64,000 bases of DNA from CAWBXL01 sp963837365 (GCA_963837365.1 CAWIMW010000012.1:1-64000); one strand, 5' to 3'. Numbered from the stretch's first letter, positions 51,236 to 59,291 are shown. Translations and numbers: made by a program. The notes: a model not told the origin generated them from the sequence alone.

Positions 51236-53197
51236 ATGAGTACGATCCGAGAGAACGTCCAGCGTTCGCAGGCCGCGGCTTTCGTCGGGCGGGACCGGGA
51301 ACTTGCACGGCTGCAATCGATGTTCGAACCGGACGGACCTGTAGTAGCCCTTCTCCATGGTGTGGGAGGGATTGGAAAGACCAGCCTGCTTCAGGCATTT
51401 GAGCGCGACGCGATTGCACACGGCCGGCAGGTCAGGCGTCTGGATTGCCGCAATATCGAGCCGATTGCCGATGGCCTGCTTGACGCGATCGGTGCTTCAT
51501 TAGGCTGCGAGATAAGAACTCTGCACCAGGCTGCCCACGCGATCGCGTCCCTAGGCCAGCCCATCGTTTTCGCTCTCGACAACTACGACGCCTTGCGTCT
51601 GCTGGACGGCTGGTTGCGGACGGAGTTTCTTCCCTCGCTTCCGTCTTCGGCCAGGTTCGTCATTGTAGGACGGTCGCTGCCAACCGCGCCATGGATCTCC
51701 GAACCCGGCTGGGCGGACCTGGTGCTGAATCTGCGCCTGAATTCGCTGCCCGAGAACGATATCGCTCGATTTCTCGAGAGCCGCGGTTTTCCGGAGGCTG
51801 CAAGGGCGCGCGTTGCCCGATTCTCGAAGGGGAATCCGCTCGCACTGCAACTCTGCACCGCAACCCTTGCGGCGCAAACGGACGGGCTGACCGGGGACCT
51901 CGATCTCAGCCAAGTGATCGATCACCTCGCGCTCACTTGCGTAGATGAGATTGAGGATGGTGAGTTAAAGGAAGCGATCGAGGTTTCCTCGCTCGTGCGG
52001 CGGGTGACCAGACCCATACTGGAAGCCTTGCTGCCGGATCGCAATTCGGATCGTCTGTTGCGCACGCTGAGCCAGTTGTCGTTTGTCGAAACGCTGCCGG
52101 ATGGAGTCGCCTTCCACGAGTCGTTCCGGCAAGCCATCGAGAGCCGCTTTTCGGCTCTGGATCCTGCCCGCGCCCAAGCCGTGAAGCGGGCTGCGTGGCG
52201 GAGTCTGCGCGAGCAACTTCGGACTGCGTCAAAAGCAGACACGTGGCGTCACACGGTAGACCTGCTTTTCCTGCTGCGGCGGCCGGTCATCCGCGAGGCC
52301 TTTTTCCCTTCGGATTCAGTGTTGCCGGTGGAACGGGCGAAGCCGCGCGATCGCGACTCCATTCTGGAAATCGCGTTGCTTCGCGACGGTCGGGAGGGCG
52401 CGGACATGATGTCCGCCTGGTGGGAGCAGGCCGCTTCGTGCTTCTCGGTGGTGCGCGGCAGTGCGGGCGAGGTAACCGCATTCTATGTGGTGACGCGGGC
52501 TGAGGACATACCGAAAGAGTTGGAAAGAATCGATCCGGTAGTTCGGAAGTTTCTGGATTCGATTGCCGCGCCGGCGTTGGACCCGCGTCGTCCCGTTCTC
52601 TTGGTCCGAAACCTGCTCACTAAGGGACCCTGTGACGTGCCGAGTCCGGAGTGGGCCGCTTGCGTCCTGGACGCCAAGAGAGCCTATTTGGAGAATCCGA
52701 CCGCGACAGCTGTCTTCACTGTCGCCCACAACCCAGCGACCATGCCGGCGGCCGTGCGTGACCTCGGCTTTCAACTGCGTCCTGAACTGACCACGTCACT
52801 GGGCGATCGTCCGGTCCACATCGCGTCCTTGGACTTCGGAGCGAATGGCCCCATGGGCTGGATTCTGGAATTTGTCGGCCGTGACTTGCAGGAGCCTGCC
52901 CCCGCCGACGCCGCAGAAGTCAAACTCGATGTATCGAGGCGGGAGCTGATTGTGAAGGGCGGAAGACGATACGGCCTGACGAAACTGGAGTTCGATCTGA
53001 TGCTCTATCTCTCCCAGCGTGCGGGATTGGTCGTCACTCGCGACGAGTTGCTAAAGGAGGTCTGGAAACAGTCATTCGGAGGCAGCAACGTTGTCGATGT
53101 TGTGGTTCGAGCCATTCGCAAGAAACTCGGTGCGAGTGCCTGGGTCATCAGTACCGTAAAGGGCCATGGTTATCGATTTGTGAATATGGAATCGTAG
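51236..53197 (+). CDS. STAND ATPase fused to a C-terminal OmpR-type winged helix
   Basis: 653 residues. N-terminal STAND-type NTPase: Walker A GVGGIGKTS at 42-50, Walker B IVFALDN around 110-116 and the GNPLAL motif at 199-204, followed by a winged-helix-like region. A middle part (about 300-550) has no recognised domain. The C-terminal 95 residues are a Trans_reg_C domain (LTKLEFDLMLYLSQRAGLVV, TRDELLKEVWKQSFGGSNVV, STVKGHGYRFV). Signal-gated oligomerisation of the ATPase probably controls DNA binding, as in MalT or SARP regulators, but here the DNA-binding end is C-terminal. ATG 51236 has AGGAG ten bases upstream. Likely regulator of the divergent haloperoxidase operon. Confidence 0.85.
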   Translation: MSTIRENVQRSQAAAFVGRDRELARLQSMFEPDGPVVALLHGVGGIGKTSLLQAFERDAIAHGRQVRRLDCRNIEPIADGLLDAIGASLGCEIRTLHQAAHAIASLGQPIVFALDNYDALRLLDGWLRTEFLPSLPSSARFVIVGRSLPTAPWISEPGWADLVLNLRLNSLPENDIARFLESRGFPEAARARVARFSKGNPLALQLCTATLAAQTDGLTGDLDLSQVIDHLALTCVDEIEDGELKEAIEVSSLVRRVTRPILEALLPDRNSDRLLRTLSQLSFVETLPDGVAFHESFRQAIESRFSALDPARAQAVKRAAWRSLREQLRTASKADTWRHTVDLLFLLRRPVIREAFFPSDSVLPVERAKPRDRDSILEIALLRDGREGADMMSAWWEQAASCFSVVRGSAGEVTAFYVVTRAEDIPKELERIDPVVRKFLDSIAAPALDPRRPVLLVRNLLTKGPCDVPSPEWAACVLDAKRAYLENPTATAVFTVAHNPATMPAAVRDLGFQLRPELTTSLGDRPVHIASLDFGANGPMGWILEFVGRDLQEPAPADAAEVKLDVSRRELIVKGGRRYGLTKLEFDLMLYLSQRAGLVVTRDELLKEVWKQSFGGSNVVDVVVRAIRKKLGASAWVISTVKGHGYRFVNMES

Positions 53198-53202
53198 AAA
53201 AG
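53191..53202. repeat. 12-base direct repeat ATCGTAGAAAAG, right
   Basis: Contains the STAND gene stop codon (TAG 53195-53197). Same sequence as 48508-48519; an 11-base version is also inside the ispG start (53274-53284). Confidence 0.6.
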
Positions 53203-53235
53203 ACCCAAGACGCTGGTGATCCTAGCCCCCACCCC

Positions 53236-53284
53236 GCATGTTAAACTGAAGCTTCCCATATGGCAGAAATCCGTCGTAGAAAAG
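53236..53284. repeat. ispG leader and first codons, right copy of the duplication
   Basis: Functional copy: holds the extended -10 TGTTAAACT and the ispG ATG. The left copy (48474-48519) lies 4.8 kb upstream. Confidence 0.75.
53239..53247 (+). promoter_or_regulatory. Extended -10 promoter for ispG
   Basis: TG-T-TAAACT. Transcription would start near 53254, only about six bases before ATG 53260, so the mRNA would be almost leaderless. The left duplicate (48477-48485) has the same element, and purQ has TGCTAAACT (63917-63925). No good -35. Confidence 0.45.
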
Positions 53285-54501
53285 CGGTTGCCGGCACAAT
53301 TGGCGGCGTAAAGATCGGCGGAACTGCACCAGTTGTGGTGCAGTCGATGACCAACACCGACACGGCCGACATCCCCGCCACAGTCCAGCAGGTCGCCGCG
53401 CTGGCGCGGGCAGGTTCTGAGCTGGTACGGGTCACCGTCAACAACGAAGAAGCCGCCGCCGCAGTCGCGCCCATCGTGGAGCAGCTTGATAAGCAAGGCA
53501 TCCGCGTCCCCATCATCGGCGACTTCCACTACAACGGACACATTCTGCTCAAGAAATTCCCCGACTGCGCCCGTGCGCTGGCCAAGTACCGCATCAATCC
53601 CGGCAACGTCAGCGTGGGCCGCAAGAATGATGACAATTTCCGCACCATGATTGAAGTTGCCGTGGAGAACCAGAAGCCGGTGCGCATAGGAGTGAACTGG
53701 GGATCACTCGACTCAGCGTTGCTCACCAAGATGATGGACGAGAATTCCCTGCTTCCCGAGCCAAAAGACGCTCGCGAAGTCACCATGGAAGCCATGGTAG
53801 TGAGCGCGTTGAATTCCGCCGCGCTCGCTGAGAAATACGGATTGCGGCCGGACCAGATCATCCTCAGCGCGAAGGTCAGCGGAGTACAGGACTTGATTGA
53901 CGTGTACCGCTCGCTGGCGGCGCGCTGCAATTATCCGTTGCACCTGGGATTGACCGAAGCCGGCATGGGCGCAAAAGGGATTGTGGCGTCCAGTGCGGCT
54001 TTAGGCGTGCTTCTACAAGAAGGCATCGGCGACACCATCCGCGTGTCTCTCACTCCCGCCCCCGGCGGCGACCGCACCGAAGAAGTCCGGGTGGCGCAGC
54101 AGATTCTTCAATCTCTCAGCATTCGCAGCTTTACTCCTCAGGTCACGGCCTGTCCCGGTTGCGGCCGAACCACCAGTACGTTCTTCCAGGAAATGGCGGA
54201 GCAGATTCAGACTTACCTCCGCGAACAGATGCCTTCGTGGAAGGGACACTACATTGGCGTCGAAGAGATGAAGGTCGCGGTCATGGGTTGTGTGGTTAAC
54301 GGCCCCGGCGAATCCAAGCACGCCAATCTTGGGATTTCTTTGCCCGGAACTTTTGAGGAGCCTAAAGCTCCCGTTTATGTGGATGGACGACTATTCACTA
54401 CTCTCAAAGGCGACAAGATCGTTGCCGAGTTCCGGAAGATTCTAGATGATTACGTCGAGTCCCACTACGCGACGAAAGAAGAAGTTGCCCTCAAAGCTTG
54501 A
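53260..54501 (+). CDS. ispG: 4-hydroxy-3-methylbut-2-en-1-yl diphosphate synthase
   Basis: Penultimate MEP-pathway enzyme, a [4Fe-4S] protein that reduces MEcPP to HMBPP. 413 residues. Substrate-binding TIM barrel (VVVQSMTNTDTADIPATVQQ, INPGNVSVGRKND), then the cluster domain with Cys298 and Cys301 in TACPGCGRTTS, Cys344 in MGCVVNGPGE and the fourth ligand Glu351. It starts at the ATG right after the duplicated leader. Separated from dxr by the accessory block, though these genes are neighbours in many bacteria. Confidence 0.96.
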   Translation: MAEIRRRKAVAGTIGGVKIGGTAPVVVQSMTNTDTADIPATVQQVAALARAGSELVRVTVNNEEAAAAVAPIVEQLDKQGIRVPIIGDFHYNGHILLKKFPDCARALAKYRINPGNVSVGRKNDDNFRTMIEVAVENQKPVRIGVNWGSLDSALLTKMMDENSLLPEPKDAREVTMEAMVVSALNSAALAEKYGLRPDQIILSAKVSGVQDLIDVYRSLAARCNYPLHLGLTEAGMGAKGIVASSAALGVLLQEGIGDTIRVSLTPAPGGDRTEEVRVAQQILQSLSIRSFTPQVTACPGCGRTTSTFFQEMAEQIQTYLREQMPSWKGHYIGVEEMKVAVMGCVVNGPGESKHANLGISLPGTFEEPKAPVYVDGRLFTTLKGDKIVAEFRKILDDYVESHYATKEEVALKA

Positions 54502-54519
54502 CTCTTAACTGCAAGCCTC

Positions 54520-54595
54520 CTCTGTGAAACTCTGTGTTCTCTGTGGTTCAAGCTTTTAAAACCATTAACCACAGAGGACACAGAGTTTCACAGAG
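54520..54595. repeat. CGCAGAG-family long palindrome, copy B
   Basis: 29-base arms (54520-54548 and 54567-54595), complementary at 28 of 29 positions; the one mismatch would be a G-U pair in RNA. Words CTCTGTGAAACTCTGTG and CACAGAGTTTCACAGAG. It follows the ispG stop by 18 bases and may serve as its transcript end. Confidence 0.85.
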
Positions 54596-54700
54596 AAAGT
54601 CTACTAAGAAGGACACGGCACCACCCAATAGTGCGTTGCAGACCAACTGTGCTTGGCTTCTGACCGTGTAGCTTCTAGAATCCGAAGTAGCATAATAACT

Positions 54701-56092
54701 ATGTTGAATGAACAGTGGATCATCGCAGGTTCCGGCGCACTTTTCGGGACACTGGTTGCCTGGCTGGCTCTACGTTCGCGGGCCGCCAGCCTGAAAGCCC
54801 GTTTGTCCCTGGTGGAGAACGATTTGACCGTCGCACGTGCACAATTGACAGCCAACCAGGAAACCACCGCCAAATTACGGGAAACTGCGGCTGGGTTGGA
54901 AGCAACCCTTTCTTACGAGAGAAAAGCTAGCCAGGAAAAATTGGCGTTAGTTGACCGGGCCACCAAAGAGATGCGCGAAGCTTTTCAGGCCTTGGCTGCG
55001 GACGCGCTGAAGAGCAACAACCAGTCGTTTCTGGAATTGGCCAAGACCAACCTGGAAAAATTCCAGAGCGAGGCCGAGGGGGATTTGGCTGCCCGGCAGA
55101 AGGCTGTCGAAGGACTTGTAGCCCCAATCAACGAGTCTCTCACCAAAGTTGATGAGAAAATCCGCCAGATTGAAAAAGATCGCAACCAAGCTTACGGCGC
55201 TTTAATGGAGCAAGTACAGTCGCTGGCCTCAACCGAGAAAGCGCTGCAACAGCAAACCGGAAATCTGGTGACGGCCTTGCGCGCTCCTCATGTTCGCGGT
55301 CGATGGGGAGAGATCCAATTGCGGCGCGTGGTTGAGATTGCCGGCATGCTTCCCTACTGTGACTTTTCCGAGCAGGAAACGGTTTATTCGCCGGAAGGCC
55401 GTTTGCGGCCTGACCTGATCGTAAAGTTGCCCGGTGGGAAAAACGTCGTCGTAGATGCCAAGACGCCGCTGCAAGCCTACCTGGAAGCAATCGAAGCCAC
55501 GGATGATGAAGTACGCCGCAGTAAGATGGCCGACCACGCCCGCCAGGTCGCCATCCACATGGAGCGTCTCAGCTCTAAGTCCTATTGGGAACAGTTTGAA
55601 GCGTCTCCGGAATTTGTGGTCATGTTTCTTCCCGGCGAAACTTTCTTCAGCGCCGCGCTCGAGCAGGACCCCGGACTGATCGAAACAGGCGTCAACCAGC
55701 GAGTGATTCCCTCCTCACCCACTACGCTCATCGCATTGCTTAAGGCGGTGGCCTACGGCTGGAACCAGGAAAAGCTGGCCCGCAATGCGCACGAGATCAG
55801 CATGTTGGGCAAAGAGCTGCACGACCGTTTATGTAGTCTCGCCGGACACATGGAAGCTGTCGGCAAAGGGCTCGATCGCGCCGTGGAGAGCTACAACAAA
55901 GCTGTGGGGTCGCTCGAAAGCCGGGTCATGGTCTCGGCAAGAAAGTTTGCCGAACTGGGCGCGCCGGTGTCGGAGGCAATCCCTGAGGTCCCGCAGATTG
56001 AGACCACCACACGAACTCTGGCTCTGGAATGGGAAGACGAGCCTGCGCTGGAATTATTGCGGGAACACAAGACGACCGGGACGGAGGGCTAG
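54701..56092 (+). CDS. rmuC: DNA recombination protein RmuC
   Basis: 463 residues from ATG 54701; the frame is open to 54653 but the membrane anchor begins right after this ATG. N-terminal membrane helix (IIAGSGALFGTLVAWLAL), a long coiled coil to about residue 180, then the nuclease-like domain with RGRWGEIQLRRVVEIAGM, RPDLIVKLPGGKNVVVDAK (PD-(D/E)xK-type D and DAK) and FVVMFLPGETFFSAAL. Limits inversions at short repeats and takes part in DNA damage handling. Confidence 0.92.
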   Translation: MLNEQWIIAGSGALFGTLVAWLALRSRAASLKARLSLVENDLTVARAQLTANQETTAKLRETAAGLEATLSYERKASQEKLALVDRATKEMREAFQALAADALKSNNQSFLELAKTNLEKFQSEAEGDLAARQKAVEGLVAPINESLTKVDEKIRQIEKDRNQAYGALMEQVQSLASTEKALQQQTGNLVTALRAPHVRGRWGEIQLRRVVEIAGMLPYCDFSEQETVYSPEGRLRPDLIVKLPGGKNVVVDAKTPLQAYLEAIEATDDEVRRSKMADHARQVAIHMERLSSKSYWEQFEASPEFVVMFLPGETFFSAALEQDPGLIETGVNQRVIPSSPTTLIALLKAVAYGWNQEKLARNAHEISMLGKELHDRLCSLAGHMEAVGKGLDRAVESYNKAVGSLESRVMVSARKFAELGAPVSEAIPEVPQIETTTRTLALEWEDEPALELLREHKTTGTEG

Positions 56093-56217
56093 AAGCATTC
56101 TAAATCGAGAGCGAAAGTCCTTCACGACCCTTGCGTTTCGTTCTTGCGCTATTTGCGGTCTACGATTTGCCATTCTCTGATTGCCAAGACAACTCTTAGA
56201 TCGCAAAAGAAAGATAT

Positions 56218-56691
56218 TTAGGCGACGTGCTCAGCCGTATTCAGTTCCAGCGAATGAACTCCATCGAAGTTCACGAAAAAGCATTCGACCGAAAGCTCAG
56301 GAAAATCAGACCGCAACAACTCTGCTGCCCGTTTTAGTTCTTCCTTATGGTGCTTGGCTTCCACTTCCTGGTCGTTGCCAAAGGCCGCCAGACCGCCGTA
56401 GGTTGCACAGTCGGAATGACTCATCAGGTAAGCCTTGGTGGTTTTATGCAACTGGATGGAGAGCCGGAACTGCTCGACAATAAAGTCGCGCTCAAAATCA
56501 TTTCGGGGAGAAGCCAGCGTCTTGGCGCCACCGGCGATAACTACCATGTCGGGCTTCCTGATCCCCCGTTTATCCAGGAACTTTCTGACTGCCAGCCGGA
56601 TGCGCTGGTCAAAACAGCAGAGCACGGCAGCATCCGCCACATAGGCATCCGGCGGTGAATCGAAATGGAATACTTTCTTCATAGCGTCCAT
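56218..56691 (-). CDS. Putative carbonic-anhydrase-like zinc protein
   Basis: 157 residues. The spacing C26-x-D28-x-R30 and H92-x-x-C95 in SHSDCATYGG repeats the zinc ligands of beta-carbonic anhydrases, and VVIAGGAKTL corresponds to the strand after the first ligand. The protein is shorter than ordinary beta-enzymes and fits the Pro_CA_2-type putative carbonic anhydrases. CO2 hydration is not established. ATG 56691 has AAGGGG eight bases upstream. It stands alone, between rmuC and the trmJ-like gene. Confidence 0.75.
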   Translation of the reverse strand: MDAMKKVFHFDSPPDAYVADAAVLCCFDQRIRLAVRKFLDKRGIRKPDMVVIAGGAKTLASPRNDFERDFIVEQFRLSIQLHKTTKAYLMSHSDCATYGGLAAFGNDQEVEAKHHKEELKRAAELLRSDFPELSVECFFVNFDGVHSLELNTAEHVA

Positions 56692-56733
56692 TCAATTGGC
56701 CCCTTATTGTAAATGAATTAGGCATTTTTCTTG

Positions 56734-56835
56734 GGTTTCTCTGCGTCCTCGGCGATCTCTGCGGTTCAAACCGTGATCTTGCTGGATAATAAGTCGGAAC
56801 CTTACCGCCGAGGTGGCGGAGAACGCAGAGAAAAC
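56734..56835. repeat. CGCAGAG-family palindrome, copy C
   Basis: Arms 56734-56766 (GTTTCTCTGCGTCCTCGGCG and GATCTCTGCGGTT) and 56804-56835 (ACCGCCGAGGTGGCGGAGAA, CGCAGAGAAAAC), imperfect reverse complements. The right arm covers the presumed start and first codons of the trmJ-like gene. Confidence 0.7.
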
Positions 56836-57613
56836 CAAACGAAAGATATTTAAAATCAAAAGTGTGCCTACATCTGACAAATTCGGCCACCTGCGCGTGG
56901 TCCTGGTAAATCCACGCAACCCGCTCAATATCGGCGCCGCCGCTCGCGCCATGAGCAATTTTGGATTCTCCCAGCTTCGCTTGGTGAACCCATACTATGT
57001 GGCCTTTCGTCAGGCCACCTCCGCGGTAGGCGCTGAGGATTTGCTGGCTAATGCGGTTGAATACAAAAGCGTCGCCGAGGCAATTGCTGATTGTTCTCTG
57101 GTAGTGGGGACCACCGCCGTCGGCAAGCGCCACTTGCTTCAGCCGCTGCGAAGGCTGGAGCAGGGCGGACGCCTGATCCGCAAACAGCTCCACTCAGGCA
57201 ATGTGGCGATTTTGTTCGGCTCAGAGAAGCGCGGCCTCCGCAATGAGGACTTCAGCCACTGCAACTGGCTCATGCGCATTCCCACAGGTGAAGGAAATAG
57301 ATCCATGAATCTGGGGCAGGCGGTCGCAGTTTGTCTCTACGAATTAGCGCGCGATGCTAAAACAAAAACCAGCAAGAAAACTGAATATGACCTTCCCGCA
57401 AGCTCGGCCGAACTCGAACAGATTACCGGGCTGCTGCTCGACTCTCTCCACGCCAGCGGCTACATCAAGCCCGGCTCTGCCGCCAATACCGATGAAAAAG
57501 TGCGCAGGTTAATTCGGCGCCTAAACATCCCCGCCCAGGACGCCGTGGTTTGGCTCGGCATCTTCCGGCAGATTTTGTGGAAAGTGAACCTGGGAGAGAA
57601 ACCGAGACGCTAG
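56813..57613 (+). CDS. trmJ: TrmJ-family tRNA/rRNA 2'-O-methyltransferase (SpoU/TrmH superfamily)
   Basis: Methylates a ribose 2'-OH in tRNA, most likely position 32, with S-adenosylmethionine. 266 residues; SPOUT motifs NPRNPLNIGAAARAMSNFGF, ILFGSEKRGLRNEDFSHCNW and IPTGEGNRSMNLGQAVAVCLYEL (trefoil-knot region). The GTG 56813 start lies within a dispersed repeat arm; residues 1-10 come from it. GTG 56864 (residue 18) is an alternative, and neither has a clear ribosome site. The stop shares CTAG with the convergent nadK. Confidence 0.88.
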   Translation: MAENAEKTKRKIFKIKSVPTSDKFGHLRVVLVNPRNPLNIGAAARAMSNFGFSQLRLVNPYYVAFRQATSAVGAEDLLANAVEYKSVAEAIADCSLVVGTTAVGKRHLLQPLRRLEQGGRLIRKQLHSGNVAILFGSEKRGLRNEDFSHCNWLMRIPTGEGNRSMNLGQAVAVCLYELARDAKTKTSKKTEYDLPASSAELEQITGLLLDSLHASGYIKPGSAANTDEKVRRLIRRLNIPAQDAVVWLGIFRQILWKVNLGEKPRR

Positions 57614-58491
57614 CGCTGTCCCCATTTCAGTTTGCTGTGCAGTACGTCGAAAAACGTTCCCTTGATGCGTAGCAGCTTCACCTGATAGTCCGACTTGCGG
57701 CACAGAACGCGGTCGCCATCAACCACCGGCATTCCCACCTGGCCGTCAATGCTTAAATAAGCTTCGTCGTCACCAGTCTTGGCGATGATTTCAATTCTTG
57801 CCGAGTCACGCACCACCAGGGGGCGGTGGCTCAATGAGTGCGCGGAAACCGGCGTAATCAGAAAACCTTCCACAGTTGGCATCAGGATCGGCCCGCCAGC
57901 CGCAAGAGAATACGCTGTCGAGCCAGTCGGCGTGGAGACAATGATGCTGTCGGCCTGGTAGCTGGAGACAAATTCACCATCCACCAACACATCGCAATGG
58001 TTCAGACGGGCGATGGTGCCTTTACCCACGACAACATCGTTAAGCGCGTCGAATGTGCCCACGCATTTGCCTTGCCGCATGACATCGCAATGCACCATGG
58101 CGCGTACCTCCGGGTTGCAGCAGCTCGCTTCGATGCCTTGCAACGTGGGAAATAATTCCTCTCGAGGGACCTCAGTCAGAAAGCCCAGAGTCCCCAGGTT
58201 GACGCCAAGAATAGGAATATCGGCTTTTGCGACCGCCCGGGCAGCAGCCAGTAATGTGCCGTCCCCGCCAAGCACGACCACAAAGTTCAAAGGCCTTGCG
58301 GCCATTTGCTCGCGTTCGATTACTTCCACTCCCGATACATGGGGAGCTGTAGAAGGATCCACGACAACCTGATACTTGTTCTCACGCAACCAGGCAACTA
58401 ACTGCTGAACGATGGGCGCCAGCTCATTCTTGTTGGGCTTGGAGATAATTCCTGCGGCTTTGGGTTTGGATGACAGCTTGCTCTCGGGCAT
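57610..58491 (-). CDS. nadK: NAD kinase
   Basis: Phosphorylates NAD+ to NADP+ with ATP or polyphosphate. 293 residues from ATG 58491. VVVLGGDGTLLAAARAV (GGDGT), NLGTLGFLTEVPREEL and DSIIVSTPTGSTAYSLAAGG are the family motifs, complete. A TTG start at 58545 would overlap the tlyA stop but adds a non-conserved tail. Directly downstream of tlyA (50 bases), as in many bacteria. Confidence 0.95.
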   Translation of the reverse strand: MPESKLSSKPKAAGIISKPNKNELAPIVQQLVAWLRENKYQVVVDPSTAPHVSGVEVIEREQMAARPLNFVVVLGGDGTLLAAARAVAKADIPILGVNLGTLGFLTEVPREELFPTLQGIEASCCNPEVRAMVHCDVMRQGKCVGTFDALNDVVVGKGTIARLNHCDVLVDGEFVSSYQADSIIVSTPTGSTAYSLAAGGPILMPTVEGFLITPVSAHSLSHRPLVVRDSARIEIIAKTGDDEAYLSIDGQVGMPVVDGDRVLCRKSDYQVKLLRIKGTFFDVLHSKLKWGQR

Positions 58492-58541
58492 GGGTGAAGA
58501 TGAATTGTACAGAAAAGCTGAATGAAAGATTGGGCCCAGGG

Positions 58542-59291
58542 TCAAAACACGGCGTACAGCAGGAACTCGCGGTTGCCCTCTGCGCCTAGAATGGGGGAGT
58601 CGATCACCTCGGTGGATGCTGCGCCAAGACTGATCAGCGATTGGCGAACTTTTTCAACAGATGCGAGTTGCGCCGCCTCATCCCGCACGATGCCGCCTTT
58701 GCCCACGTGTTCCCGTCCTACCTCAAATTGTGGCTTGACCAGCACGATAACCTGGCGTCCGCGCCGTTCCTCGGGAGATTGCGGAAATGCCGCCACGACC
58801 ACAGCGGGCAGAACCAGGGTGGCGGAAATGAAAGAAACATCCATGGCAATCAAGTCCACCAACTCCCCCAGCTGTTCTTGGGTAAGGTAGCGGGCATTGG
58901 TCTTTTCTAAAAGCCGGACGCGGCCGTCCTGCCGCAATCGAAAAGCAATCTGCCCCTGCCCAGTATCGACCGCCATGACTCTGGCGGCGCCATTTTGTAG
59001 AAGACAGTCGGTGAAGCCTCCGGTTGACGCACCGACGTCAAGAAAAGTTTTGCCGCCGACATCAATCTTCCAGTGCGTAATGGCCCGTTCCAGCTTGAGC
59101 CCGCCGCGGCTTACGTACTTAAGATCTTCGCCCAGCAAGCGAATTTCGGATTGAAGATCAACATTGGTACCGGATTTTTCGATCTTCTGGCCGTTGACCA
59201 GAACTTTCCCGGCGAGAATCAGCGACTGCGCCCGCTCCCGTGAGTTCGCAAGGCCGCGTTCGAAGAGTAGTTTATCCAATCGCGTCTTCAT
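58542..59291 (-). CDS. tlyA: TlyA-family rRNA (cytidine-2'-O)-methyltransferase / hemolysin A
   Basis: 249 residues. N-terminal S4 RNA-binding domain (TRLDKLLFERGLANSRERAQ), then an FtsJ-like Rossmann methyltransferase: FLDVGASTGGFTDCLLQNGA (motif I), AMDVSFISATL and VLVKPQFEVGR. Members methylate ribose in 16S and 23S rRNA; haemolytic action of some is secondary. ATG 59291 begins the S4 domain exactly; an upstream start at 59327 adds non-conserved residues. It sits just after the family 1 palindrome region and before nadK in one operon. Confidence 0.92.
   Translation of the reverse strand: MKTRLDKLLFERGLANSRERAQSLILAGKVLVNGQKIEKSGTNVDLQSEIRLLGEDLKYVSRGGLKLERAITHWKIDVGGKTFLDVGASTGGFTDCLLQNGAARVMAVDTGQGQIAFRLRQDGRVRLLEKTNARYLTQEQLGELVDLIAMDVSFISATLVLPAVVVAAFPQSPEERRGRQVIVLVKPQFEVGREHVGKGGIVRDEAAQLASVEKVRQSLISLGAASTEVIDSPILGAEGNREFLLYAVF

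Larger units (their letters stand above)
48520..53202. mobile_element. Putative inserted segment (STAND regulator, haloperoxidase-like, methyltransferase)
   Basis: The segment lies between 12-base direct repeats (48508-48519 and 53191-53202) and interrupts the region between rseP and ispG. It reads more GC-rich than the flanks by eye and holds three genes in divergent layout. No integrase, transposase or terminal inverted repeats were seen, so the transfer mechanism is open. Confidence 0.4.

Noticed and set aside
53219..53241. A -35 element for ispG
   Set aside because: No hexamer close to TTGACA at 16-18 bases before TAAACT.
58492..58545. TTG start of nadK overlapping tlyA stop
   Set aside because: Adds 18 residues without family conservation; ATG 58491 fits known lengths better.
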